Source: Chitinophagaceae bacterium (GTDB taxonomy: Bacteria; Bacteroidota; Bacteroidia; Chitinophagales; Chitinophagaceae). From it: a stretch of DNA of 37,478 bases. This document shows, in pieces, positions 27,671 through 37,352 of the stretch (position 1 is its first letter; each line of letters opens with the position of its first letter). Made by a program: the position numbers and the translations under genes. The notes under the pieces were generated by a model that was not told the DNA's origin, did no database searches, and was given only the letters and a program-made list of their open reading frames with translations. The stretch spans positions 1-37,478 of the forward strand of contig VIKJ01000016.1 of assembly GCA_008080615.1 (NCBI GenBank), read 5' to 3'.

Positions 27671-28810
27671 TTATAGTCTTTGTTTAACTTTTATAACCAT
27701 CTCTTTTTTCCAACTGCTGAAATCTCCCTCCAGTATATGTTTCCTGGCTTCTCCCATGAGCCAGAGGTAGAAGGCAAGGTTTTGAATGCTGGCCAGTTGC
27801 AGGCCCAGGATTTCGTTGGCTACAAATAAATGACGCAGGTAGGCTTTGGAATAATATTGACTGGTTTCGCAAGGCAGGCCCGGATCAACAGGAGAAAAAT
27901 CGGTTGCCCATTTTTTATTTTTTATGTTGATAACACCCTGTGTAGTAAACAGCATCCCATTCCGGCCATTGCGGGTGGGCATTACACAATCAAACATATC
28001 AATACCCAGATCAATGCACTCCAGTATATTCCATGGGGTGCCCACTCCCATTAAATAACGGGGTTTATCAACAGGCAAATGACCGGTACAGTATTCCGTG
28101 AATTCATACATCATCTCTTCCGGTTCGCCCACACTCAATCCGCCAATCGCATTACCCGCCGCCCCTTTGGAGGCGATGTATTCGCAGGAAGCTTTTCGAA
28201 GATCCTTATAGGTACTTCCCTGAACTATCGGGAAAAGATGCTGGGAATAGCCATATTTGTCCGGCGTTTCACTCAATCGCTGAAAACACCTGTCCAGCCA
28301 GCGATGCGTGAGTTCCATACTTTTTTTAGCATAGGCATACTCACTGGGGTAAGGTGGACATTCATCAAATGCCATGATGATATCCGCACCAATACTGCGT
28401 TGAATATCCATGACCGATTCGGGTGTGAATAAATGCCGGCTGCCATCAATATGCGATTGAAACATTACCCCTTCTTCCTTAATTTTCCGATTGGCTGCCA
28501 GTGAAAAAACCTGGTAGCCCCCGCTATCGGTTAAAATGGGCCTGTTCCAACCAATGAATGTATGCAGGCCGCCGGCCCCTTCCAGCACTTCAGTACCGGG
28601 CCTCAGGTATAAATGATAGGTATTGCCCAGTATGATCTGCGCCCGCACCTCCTGTTTTAATTGTTGCTGTGTTACGGCTTTTACACTACCCACAGTACCT
28701 ACCGGCATAAAAATGGGCGTCAGTATCTCCCCATGACCGGTAATCATCTTACCCGCTCTCGCCTTTGAGCCCGTTGCATTTGCCGGTAACTGAAATTCCA
28801 ATGCTGCCAT
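27671..28810 (-). CDS. tgt: tRNA-guanine transglycosylase (second copy)
   Basis: Same length (379 aa) and Tgt signatures as 5366-6505. Confidence 0.95.
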   Translation of the reverse strand: MAALEFQLPANATGSKARAGKMITGHGEILTPIFMPVGTVGSVKAVTQQQLKQEVRAQIILGNTYHLYLRPGTEVLEGAGGLHTFIGWNRPILTDSGGYQVFSLAANRKIKEEGVMFQSHIDGSRHLFTPESVMDIQRSIGADIIMAFDECPPYPSEYAYAKKSMELTHRWLDRCFQRLSETPDKYGYSQHLFPIVQGSTYKDLRKASCEYIASKGAAGNAIGGLSVGEPEEMMYEFTEYCTGHLPVDKPRYLMGVGTPWNILECIDLGIDMFDCVMPTRNGRNGMLFTTQGVINIKNKKWATDFSPVDPGLPCETSQYYSKAYLRHLFVANEILGLQLASIQNLAFYLWLMGEARKHILEGDFSSWKKEMVIKVKQRL

Positions 28811-28822
28811 CCGGCAAAAGTA
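28811..28822 (-). promoter_or_regulatory. -7 element 4 nt upstream of the tgt start
   Basis: - strand TACTTTTGCCGG-ATG. Confidence 0.5.
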
Positions 28823-28880
28823 AGGAAAAGACGCCCGCTATTCTTTTCCACACCCCATCCACTCTAACCCTCCAAAACGC

Positions 28881-28892
28881 TACTTTTGCCGG
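28881..28892 (+). promoter_or_regulatory. -7 element 4 nt upstream of the GT2 start
   Basis: + strand TACTTTTGCCGG-ATG; perfect 15-bp inverted repeat with 28808-28822. Confidence 0.5.
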
Positions 28893-30017
28893 ATGATGAT
28901 ACCACCCGTTGTATGGAGCATTCTTTTCTATGCTTTTTGTACAGTGATCGCCATCCAGGTTTTTTATTACCTGTATTTTTTTAGCCGCCTGGCCTTTTAT
29001 AAAGCGCCTGCTAAAGAAGTCAGCCATGAGCACCCCGTATCTGTGGTGATCTGCGCACGTGATGAAGCGGATAATCTTGCCAGGAACCTGCCCGGTGTAT
29101 TGGTGCAGGATTATAAGACCACCCATGAAGTGGTGGTAGTGAACGACAACTCTACCGATGATGGCAGATATGTGATTGATGAATTCAATAAATCATTCAA
29201 GAACATCAATCATATACAGCTTACCCAGGAAGCGAAGATGATCAGCGGTAAAAAATTTCCTTTATCAATGGGTATCAGAAGCGCCAAATATGAGATATTA
29301 TTACTCACCGATGCGGACTGCACACCCGCTTCTGAATACTGGATGCAGAAAATGCAGGATGCCTATACCGACAATACAGAGATTGTACTCGGTTACGGGG
29401 CATACCACAAAAGGCCGGGCATTCTAAACAAGCTCATCCGGTTCGAAACATTTCATACCGCTTTACAATATTTATCTTATGCCCTCGCAGGCACACCTTA
29501 TATGGGCGTTGGCAGGAACCTGAGTTATAAAAAAGAAGTGTTCTTACGCAATAAAGGCTTCTCATCCATTAACCAGATACCCAGTGGTGATGATGATCTA
29601 TTTATTAACCAGGTAGCTACCGCAAACAATACCGCGATAGTAATTGATCCGGATGCTCATACCCTGAGTGAGCCTAAAAAAAGATGGAGTCACTGGATGA
29701 CGCAGAAATACCGTCATTATACCACCAGCCGGTATTATAAGCCAAAGCATAAGTTTTTATTGGGACTCTATTCCCTTTCACAGTTCCTGGTTTATCCATT
29801 ACTGGCAGTTGCCCTCATTTTTTTTAACTGGTGGATGGCATTATCGGTATATGGTGTACGGTTACTGGTACAGTCGGTTGTTTTTTTCAGGACCATGAAA
29901 AAACTGGATGAGCGGGACCTGGTGCCCTGGTTCCTGTTACTGGATATCTGGTTATTCTTTTATCATATTTTTACACTACCCGCTATATGGAAAGCGCCCC
30001 GCAAAAACTGGGATTGA
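28893..30017 (+). CDS. Glycosyltransferase family 2 membrane protein (second copy)
   Basis: Homologous along its length to 4204-5328. Confidence 0.87.
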   Translation: MMIPPVVWSILFYAFCTVIAIQVFYYLYFFSRLAFYKAPAKEVSHEHPVSVVICARDEADNLARNLPGVLVQDYKTTHEVVVVNDNSTDDGRYVIDEFNKSFKNINHIQLTQEAKMISGKKFPLSMGIRSAKYEILLLTDADCTPASEYWMQKMQDAYTDNTEIVLGYGAYHKRPGILNKLIRFETFHTALQYLSYALAGTPYMGVGRNLSYKKEVFLRNKGFSSINQIPSGDDDLFINQVATANNTAIVIDPDAHTLSEPKKRWSHWMTQKYRHYTTSRYYKPKHKFLLGLYSLSQFLVYPLLAVALIFFNWWMALSVYGVRLLVQSVVFFRTMKKLDERDLVPWFLLLDIWLFFYHIFTLPAIWKAPRKNWD

Positions 30018-30631
30018 TTCAGAAATATTTTGACGATTTTTCTGAAGAGCAGGTAGCGCAGTTTACCGCCCTGGAAGCATTATATACTGAATGGAACGCG
30101 AAGATCAATGTGATATCGAGAAAAGATATTGATTCGATTTATTTGCACCATGTATTGCATTCGCTAAGCATTGCCGCCATTGCTAATTTTGAACCCGGCA
30201 CACAGGTGATTGATATTGGTTGTGGCGGTGGTTTCCCCGGCGTACCGCTGGCCATCTTTTTTCCAAAAGTAAAATTTCACCTGGCAGACAGTATCGCCAA
30301 AAAATTAAAAGTAGTGGAAGCCGTTTGTGAAGGGGCCAATATCAAAAATATTACGATACAGCATACCCGTGCAGAGGAAATCAAGAACCGCAAATTCGAC
30401 TATGCCATTTCAAGAGCCGTGGCCCCGCTGAAGGATCTCTGGAAATGGAGCGCCCCTCTTTTAAGAAAAGATCATTCAAAAGCATTACCCAATGGACTGA
30501 TCTGCCTCAAAGGCGGAGACCTGGCCCAGGAAATTTTTGAAAGCGGCCTGCGCCCCAGGATGATGCCGATCTTTAAAATTTTCCCGGAAGAATACTTTGC
30601 AGAGAAGTATGTGATTCATGCGGCGAAGTGA
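29987..30631 (+). CDS. rsmG: 16S rRNA (guanine527-N7)-methyltransferase (second copy)
   Basis: VIDIGCGGGFPGVPLAIFFPKVKFHLADSIAKKLKVV. Confidence 0.92.
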   Translation: MESAPQKLGLIQKYFDDFSEEQVAQFTALEALYTEWNAKINVISRKDIDSIYLHHVLHSLSIAAIANFEPGTQVIDIGCGGGFPGVPLAIFFPKVKFHLADSIAKKLKVVEAVCEGANIKNITIQHTRAEEIKNRKFDYAISRAVAPLKDLWKWSAPLLRKDHSKALPNGLICLKGGDLAQEIFESGLRPRMMPIFKIFPEEYFAEKYVIHAAK

Positions 30632-30938
30632 ATGTCTGAAACGTGATTTTGGAGGATTATTGTTGAATGCCTAATTATTGTCCACATTATTTAACATTCA
30701 ACATAACAGATATTCAAGAACAGCATCTAAAAAAAACAGGCTGTCCCAAAGTTAGGAATACTGCTTGCTGAAATATTATACTTGATTGCCCAGTTTTGAA
30801 AAGAAGTATTTTGCAGATTAATTTCAGTATCAGTCATTCCACCTGGCGTACCATCAATGGACAAAACCGAGGCATCCGCATTTCTTAAACGGTCAGTGAT
30901 GGTTGTATTTACATTTACCAGCCACAAATTGAATATGA

Positions 30939-31500
30939 TTACCTGGTATAGCGTACATCAAACCTGCCTTCCCTTATTTGTACTTTTTGTCCATTGGCAT
31001 TCACTGCATCAAACCAGAAAGTACCGGAAGCGATTTGATTGATGGTGTCTAATCTTTTTATGAGGAGTTCACCTGTATAGATAGGTTTTTTTGTGCGATA
31101 TGACCAATCTTGAGAGCTACTACCTAACCCAAAATAATTTCCATATGAAGAACCTTTAAAAGCACTATCTAAGCTAAGTCTAAAATTTTCTTGTATTTTT
31201 AAGCTATCTGTAAATAAGCCAACGGCGGTTTGATTATTACCACTGCCTTTAACTCCAGAAAGTCTAAAATAATAACCTCCATTGGCTCCAGTCCCTAAAA
31301 ATTGATAATTACTACCAAGTGAACCTCCACTCAACTGTGCCCCCCGGCTTAAACACCCCTCCATCCACCAAACAGCCAAAAGTATTAGCACCTGTTTGTG
31401 TTTCAGGTGGTAATTGGTCAATAGGATTTACAGGTTTATTTTTTCGGCAACTGCTGCTGAGTAAAACAAAGCTTACAGCAATTATTAAAAAAGATTTCAT
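30939..31500 (-). pseudogene. DUF6252-like lipoprotein with a frameshift at a C homopolymer
   Basis: N-part MKSFLIIAVSFVLLSSSCRKN...NTFGCLVDGGVFKPGG in one frame, continuing AQLSGGSLGSNYQF...REGRFDVRYTR* in another; C6 run at 31340-31345. Confidence 0.55.
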
Positions 31501-31737
31501 GTCTGAGACTTTTAGTTGTATAAAGAGATGTAATAGTAATTTTTTCTTATAAAAAACCTTATTGCTACGGCAGTTGTATTAAATCTTTATTACTGTCGGT
31601 ATGTGTACAAAGGAAATAGGAAAAGATGTTCGGGTATCGCTTCCGGCTAACCGGTTTTGTTTAGCCAGGATAAGCCGGAAACCTATTTCGGGGAAAAACA
31701 AGTGATACACGCGGCCGGATAATCGGCAGCTAACGGA

Positions 31738-33606
31738 TTAATCAGGAATAACTAATTTGTTATTACTCCTGTTCACATCCGCCAACCGCAGACTGGGATC
31801 AATTTCAATAGACCTGATGAGGCCTATGTTTCTGCTTATTGCGAATGTATAGTCGGGATGCGTCCATCTCCATTCGGGATGTACTGTTCGGGGAACTTTA
31901 CTCTCGGCGGGTTTTTCTCCATACATCAGGTTCAAAGGAATATAATGCAGTTCCTGCGCGCCATCTTTATAAGTGATTAATATATCAACAGGCATGGGCA
32001 TTTTGCCTGCACGTTTCACCGTAATAAAACCTTTACCATCCTTCACATTGATATCACCAACAGCATAATCAATCGTTTTGGTAGTATTGATCCAGTATTC
32101 TTTATACCAGTCCAGTTCCATATTACTCAGCTTTTCCGCCACACGGATAAAATCATTTGGATTCGGATGTTTGAAACGCCACTGGTTATAATAAGCGAGC
32201 ATTATTTTATCGCGCATACTATCTCCCACAATATATCCTAACTGCGAAATAAATACGGACCCTTTACTATAGGCTGCATTGCCATAAGCGTAGTTGGTGT
32301 TATAATGATCTGAGTGTGTACCGGCGGGTTCTTCCAACCCGGATTTAACCAGGTTATAATACCCGCTGTAAGACCCGTCAAACCAAAAGCCCGGTGCATT
32401 GCGTAAAGTGGCTATCACGCGGGTACCGGCATAATCCGTAAACCCTTCATCCATCCATGGATACAAAGATTCATTGGTACCCAACATCATCTGGTACCAG
32501 CTATGCATCCATTCATGAATGGCCGTTCCGATACTCGCTGATTTTAATAGAGTGGCCATAGGATATTCCATACCACCATCGCCCCCCTGCACGAATGTGT
32601 AAGTCTTATAAGGATATGCTCCAAATGTTTTCGCGATAATGGGATAGGCCAAAGCCGCGGTATCAGCCATTGCCTGCCACCTGTTTTCCAAAGAATCTAC
32701 CGCTTTATATACTACACGAATTAACGGACCATCCTTCAGCGTGCGGGTGATCATTTTATAACCAGGATCAGCGGCCCACATAAAATCGTGTACGTTATTC
32801 GCCTGCCATTTCCATACATTCATAGTACCGGAAGAAGCTTTTATTTTTACACCGGGCGTTTCATATCCAAAACCCAGTTCATTAGCGTTCTGTAAATCGC
32901 CACCTGCCGTAACCATATAATTTTTATCAATCGTAATGTTTACATCATAATCACCCCAAACGCCGTAGAACTCCCTTGCTATATACGGATTGGCATTCCA
33001 TCCCTGGTAATCATATTCCACTAATTTGGGATACCATTGACTCATGCTGTAACGGATGCCTTCTTTATTATCTCTGCCGCTTCTTCTTACCTGTAAAGGA
33101 ACCTGTGCCTCAAACACCAGTTCCATCTGTACTTTAGACTTAGGCAGGATAGGCTTACTGAGCAATACTTCCAATATGGTTTCATGTTCCTTAACCATTT
33201 GTTCCGCGCCGTTGATACGAATACTTTTCACCTGCTGGTAACCAATTTCTCCGGGCGTTAATTTACCGATACGGTCTTTCACACGGCTATCCCAATCCAA
33301 TCCATCCCATTCTTTGCGAGGCTCAGCAATTCTTGTCTTACCCAATTCCAGGCTTCTCATATCCATACTACTACCGGGCTGAAACGCATTCCAGTATAAA
33401 TGAAAATATACTTTGGATAAAGTATCGGGAGAGTTATTCGTGTATTCCAGTTTCTCTGTTCCGGTAAAACGATTGGTAAGCACATCCATCGTTACATTGA
33501 TATTGTATTTAACACGTTGTTGCCAGCGGTCGGGCTGGGAGAAAGCAAGTGTTAGTTGACAGATGACGGATGACAGAATAAGAAATACTGATAAATATTT
33601 TTTCAT
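31738..33606 (-). CDS. M1-family metallopeptidase (second, full-length copy)
   Basis: GGMEYPMATL; HEWMHSWYQMMLGTNESLYPWMDEGF; homologous to 1830-3578 with a longer C-terminus. Confidence 0.9.
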   Translation of the reverse strand: MKKYLSVFLILSSVICQLTLAFSQPDRWQQRVKYNINVTMDVLTNRFTGTEKLEYTNNSPDTLSKVYFHLYWNAFQPGSSMDMRSLELGKTRIAEPRKEWDGLDWDSRVKDRIGKLTPGEIGYQQVKSIRINGAEQMVKEHETILEVLLSKPILPKSKVQMELVFEAQVPLQVRRSGRDNKEGIRYSMSQWYPKLVEYDYQGWNANPYIAREFYGVWGDYDVNITIDKNYMVTAGGDLQNANELGFGYETPGVKIKASSGTMNVWKWQANNVHDFMWAADPGYKMITRTLKDGPLIRVVYKAVDSLENRWQAMADTAALAYPIIAKTFGAYPYKTYTFVQGGDGGMEYPMATLLKSASIGTAIHEWMHSWYQMMLGTNESLYPWMDEGFTDYAGTRVIATLRNAPGFWFDGSYSGYYNLVKSGLEEPAGTHSDHYNTNYAYGNAAYSKGSVFISQLGYIVGDSMRDKIMLAYYNQWRFKHPNPNDFIRVAEKLSNMELDWYKEYWINTTKTIDYAVGDINVKDGKGFITVKRAGKMPMPVDILITYKDGAQELHYIPLNLMYGEKPAESKVPRTVHPEWRWTHPDYTFAISRNIGLIRSIEIDPSLRLADVNRSNNKLVIPD

Positions 33607-33694
33607 AATTATAGAATTATTATCACCTACATTTTCTAAAAATCACCTTTACACTTGCTTCAACATTAAAACTCCCGTATTCAATATTCGATAT

Positions 33695-34363
33695 TCACTC
33701 GGCTTTCCCCGCAACCACAATCACTATTTCTCCTTTTACGGTTTTGGCTTTAAAATGGTCGCATACTTCCCGCAGACTGCCGCGTTTATTTTCTTCGAAT
33801 AGTTTGGTTAATTCACGACTAACGGAACAGGCTCTGCCGGCCCCGAAATACACAACAAATTCTTCGAGGGTTTTTACCAAACGCATGGGACTTTCATAAA
33901 AGACCATGGTTCTTTCTTCGCCGGCCAGTTGTTTCATCATTGTCTGGCGGCCTTTTTTTAATGGCAGAAAACCTTCAAACACAAAACGGTTGGCGGGTAT
34001 GCCACTGTTTACCAGCGCGGGTACAAAAGCGGTAGCGCCGGGCAGGCATTCTACTTTTACATTATGCTTAATGCATTCCCTAACCAATAAAAAAGCGGGG
34101 TCTGAAATGCCCGGCGTACCCGCGTCTGTAATCAATGCCATTGTTTTTCCGGCCACTAACTGTTCCACAATATGCGGCACAATTTTGTGTTCATTATGCT
34201 GATGATAGGGAGAAACCGGTTTCTGAATATTATAATGATTGAGTAGTTTGGAAGAAGTACGGGTATCCTCACACAAGATCACATCCACCTGCTGCAACAG
34301 TTCAAGAGAACGTAGCGTGATATCCTTTAGGTTACCGAGGGGGGTGGGGATTAAGTAAAGCAA
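33695..34363 (-). CDS. rsmI: 16S rRNA (cytidine1402-2'-O)-methyltransferase (second copy)
   Basis: LYLIPTPLGNLKDITLRSLE...LITDAGTPGISDPAF; TTG start directly after the purS stop. Confidence 0.92.
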   Translation of the reverse strand: MLYLIPTPLGNLKDITLRSLELLQQVDVILCEDTRTSSKLLNHYNIQKPVSPYHQHNEHKIVPHIVEQLVAGKTMALITDAGTPGISDPAFLLVRECIKHNVKVECLPGATAFVPALVNSGIPANRFVFEGFLPLKKGRQTMMKQLAGEERTMVFYESPMRLVKTLEEFVVYFGAGRACSVSRELTKLFEENKRGSLREVCDHFKAKTVKGEIVIVVAGKAE

Positions 34364-34612
34364 TTAATTGATCATTTCAATTTCATAAAATTCCATTACC
34401 GGATTGGCTAATAGTTTCTTACTGGCTTCTTCCGCTATTTGTTTGGCCAGGCCTTCACTCCCGGCTTCTATTTGTAAGGTAATATGTTTACCTACCCGCA
34501 CATCTGATACTGTAGTTAATCCGAGGTTTTGTAAACCACCCAGCACGGCTTTCCCTTGTGGATCCAATAAATCTTTTAAGGGCATTACTTTGATCTGAAC
34601 ATTATAGGTCAT
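34364..34612 (-). CDS. purS: PurS (second copy)
   Basis: MTYNVQIKVMPLKDLLDPQGKAVLGGLQNLG; start set by ATGA overlap with pssA. Confidence 0.87.
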   Translation of the reverse strand: MTYNVQIKVMPLKDLLDPQGKAVLGGLQNLGLTTVSDVRVGKHITLQIEAGSEGLAKQIAEEASKKLLANPVMEFYEIEMIN

Positions 34613-35373
34613 GATTCTTGTTGTTTGAATGACAAAGATAGAATTACGTAAGCAATAAATGTGAGGGGAACTGCCAGCCATCCAAAACTCAGCGCGCCGG
34701 CCAGCGCGATAAGGGCCATGATTAAAAAAGGAAGCATTTTTTTAATGGTAACCCCGTCAAACTTCAAAGCCAGCATGGGCAGGCGGGATACCATCAGGTA
34801 ACTAACCAGCAGAATGGCTCCATACCAAAACCATTTATTCAATAAAATTCTAATGATGGTATCGTTATTGGAATACCAATACACCAGCGGAAAAGAGGCG
34901 AATAATAGCCCTACTGCCGGAATAGGCACCCCTTTAAAACCTTTGCTTTGAGAACTATCCAGATTAAATCTTGCCAGGCGATAGGCCCCGGCGCAGGGCA
35001 AAATAAAAGCGGGTAATAACCAGGCCATCGAAATATCGAGTCCATCTGGTTGCTGGGCAAAACTCAAACGCAGAAATTGATAAGCAATCAAACCAGGAGC
35101 CACCCCAAAGCTTACAGCATCAGCTAAGGAGTCTAATTGCTTACCCAATTCAGAAGACATTTTTAAAAGACGGGCCACAAATCCGTCCAGAAAATCAACC
35201 AATGCCGACAGGCCAATGAATACACTGGCCATATAAATACTTTCGGGTATTACTACCAGGTTCTCTACATTGGAATCAACAGAAAGGGTTAAGCCCGTCT
35301 GCATGATACTTACAATAGCCAGGCAGCCGAAGAAAAGATTGAGCAAAGTAAAAATATTAGGTATCTGTTTCAT
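34609..35373 (-). CDS. pssA: CDP-diacylglycerol--serine O-phosphatidyltransferase (second copy)
   Basis: LVDFLDGFVARLLKMSSELGKQLDSLADAVSFGVAPG. Confidence 0.9.
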   Translation of the reverse strand: MKQIPNIFTLLNLFFGCLAIVSIMQTGLTLSVDSNVENLVVIPESIYMASVFIGLSALVDFLDGFVARLLKMSSELGKQLDSLADAVSFGVAPGLIAYQFLRLSFAQQPDGLDISMAWLLPAFILPCAGAYRLARFNLDSSQSKGFKGVPIPAVGLLFASFPLVYWYSNNDTIIRILLNKWFWYGAILLVSYLMVSRLPMLALKFDGVTIKKMLPFLIMALIALAGALSFGWLAVPLTFIAYVILSLSFKQQES

Positions 35374-35380
35374 TCGTTTA

Positions 35381-36673
35381 CTATTTCTTTTTCATCAAAG
35401 CTTCAATCTCTTCTACTGTAATCGGGATATTCTTCATTAAATCAATATTACCATTTTTAGTGAGCCAGAAATTATTTTCAATTCTGATACCCATTTTTTC
35501 TTCCTCAATATAGATGCCAGGTTCAATCGTAAAGAGCATGCCGGCTTTTACAGGTTCTGTCCTGGTTCCCAGGTCATGAACATCAATCCCTAAATGATGC
35601 GAGATGCCATGGTAGAGATATCTGCGGTAAGCACGGTTGTCTTTGTCTTCATTCTTAACGGCTTCTTTGGTTAGTAACCCGATTTTCATAAATTGTTTGG
35701 TAGCCGCCTCTCCCACTTTATCGGTATAATCTAAGATGGTGATGCCTGGTTTTAAAATTGATTTTGCATAGTTATGCAGATGTAAGCAGGCATTGTAAAC
35801 GATTTTTTGCCGGGGCGAAAATTTACCATTTACCGGAATAGTACGGGTAAGATCGGCGCAATAATTTCCATACTCTGCCCCAAAATCCATCAGTATCAAA
35901 TCACCCTCCTTACAATCCGCATTATTAGAAACATAGTGCAGGGTTCTGGCATTATCGCCACCGGCAATGATGCTTCCGTAGGCAGGACCGGTGGCTCGCT
36001 GACTTAAAAAACTATGCCAGATTTCGGCTTCTATTTCGCATTCGTTTACACCGGGTTTTATAAATTGTAATAATCTTCGAAAAGTTTTTTCTGTAATATC
36101 AATGGCTTGCTGAACTACTACTATTTCTTCTTTCGTTTTAATGCCGCGCAATTGTTTCATAATTTTCGCGGCACGCTGAAAAGAGTGTAGCGGGTAAGCC
36201 GCTTTCATCTCATCAACAAAACGGTATTCCCTGCCACGTACAGCAGAAGCTTTGCGATCGTTTTCATTTGTATCCAGGTAGATATGATCGGCCAGGTGTA
36301 CCCATGTTTGTAAAAGGGCATCCAGGGTATCTAACCAAACAATCGTTGCAATACCGGAAATACCGGTAGCTTCTTTTGCCCGCAGCCTTTTACCATCCCA
36401 TTTTTCTTTCAACTCATTGGGCCTGACCAAAACCAATACTTCGCGCATTCGCGGATCAGGATTGTCTGGGAATAAAATCACCAGCGAGTCTTCCTGTGTA
36501 ATGCCACTTAGCCAGAACAGGTCTGTGTTTTGTTTAAATGCATGTAAAGCATCGCCGTTAGCCGGCCATTCATCGTTGCTTACAAAAACAGCGATGCTGT
36601 TGGGTAACATCTCTTTGATAAACCGTTTTCTGTTATTGATAAATATCTCAGGATTCAGGGGCAAATATTTCAT
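35381..36673 (-). CDS. Aminopeptidase P-like (Xaa-Pro) M24 peptidase
   Basis: DLILMDFGAEYGNYCADLTRTIPVNGKFS; HGISHHLGIDVHD; FTIEPGIYIEEEKMGIRIENNF. Start likely MKYLPLNPEIF. Confidence 0.9.
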   Translation of the reverse strand: MKYLPLNPEIFINNRKRFIKEMLPNSIAVFVSNDEWPANGDALHAFKQNTDLFWLSGITQEDSLVILFPDNPDPRMREVLVLVRPNELKEKWDGKRLRAKEATGISGIATIVWLDTLDALLQTWVHLADHIYLDTNENDRKASAVRGREYRFVDEMKAAYPLHSFQRAAKIMKQLRGIKTKEEIVVVQQAIDITEKTFRRLLQFIKPGVNECEIEAEIWHSFLSQRATGPAYGSIIAGGDNARTLHYVSNNADCKEGDLILMDFGAEYGNYCADLTRTIPVNGKFSPRQKIVYNACLHLHNYAKSILKPGITILDYTDKVGEAATKQFMKIGLLTKEAVKNEDKDNRAYRRYLYHGISHHLGIDVHDLGTRTEPVKAGMLFTIEPGIYIEEEKMGIRIENNFWLTKNGNIDLMKNIPITVEEIEALMKKK

Positions 36674-36797
36674 ACCAAATAATTGATGGTTTGCAAGATA
36701 AAAATTATGCGGCAGGAATAGACATAATAATATAGACACTAAGCCGGCGATGCCTTTTTTGTTAAAATTGATAAAAAATACCAGGTTTGGTAACTTA

Positions 36798-36837
36798 ATA
36801 CGAATTCAATCGTATATTTAGTACGAAATAATTCGTT
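36798..36837. promoter_or_regulatory. Two adjacent palindromic operator-like sites
   Basis: ATACGA-ATTCAA-TCGTAT (36798-36815) and ACGAA-ATAA-TTCGT (36823-36836); centres 23 bp apart; just upstream of ATG 36861. Confidence 0.5.
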
Positions 36838-36860
36838 TATTATTCATCAAACAACTTATT

Positions 36861-37352
36861 ATGAACAGCATTCAGCTCAAATGGCCCGTTTTAACCGGTC
36901 TTGCCATTTTACTAATTACACTCTCTTCCTGGCAAACAGTGCCCTCAACGCAACCGGTAAAACCAATTCATTACCAGGAAGATACCAGCAGGCCGGACAA
37001 AAAAGACAGAAAAGAGTACCGAACCGAAGAACTTGAACGCGCTATGAAAGAAGTAGACAGGGCCATGATTGAGATGGACAGGAACCTGAAAATTGATTTC
37101 AGTAAAATGGATAAGGAACTGAAAGCCGCCATGGAAGAGATCAAAAAAATTAATTTTGAAAAAATTAGCCAGGAAGTAGCTGCTGAACTAAAAAAAATAG
37201 ATTGGTCAAAAACAAAGGCAGAAGTAGCAAAAGCGATACGGGAAGCAGAGATCCAGCTACGGAAAATAGATTTTAAAAAGATCCAAAAAGAGATTGAAAA
37301 AGAAAATCAGAAAATCAGAAAATCAGAATCTGACGGTGGGACATTTCACTGA
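36861..37352 (+). CDS. Secreted or membrane-anchored coiled-coil-like protein of unknown function
   Basis: Hydrophobic N-terminus then repeating K-I-(D/N)-(F/W)-x-K-(x)3-E units in a highly charged helix. Confidence 0.65.
   Translation: MNSIQLKWPVLTGLAILLITLSSWQTVPSTQPVKPIHYQEDTSRPDKKDRKEYRTEELERAMKEVDRAMIEMDRNLKIDFSKMDKELKAAMEEIKKINFEKISQEVAAELKKIDWSKTKAEVAKAIREAEIQLRKIDFKKIQKEIEKENQKIRKSESDGGTFH
37302..37325 (+). repeat. Octanucleotide tandem repeat (gaaaatca x3) at the 3' end of the coiled-coil ORF
   Basis: Three exact consecutive gaaaatca units. Confidence 0.85.

Noticed and set aside
30727-30927. 66-aa - strand ORF MWLVNVNTTITDRLRNADASVLSIDG...
   Set aside because: It may be the tail of a degraded secreted protein, but no recognisable family or plausible start; left unannotated.
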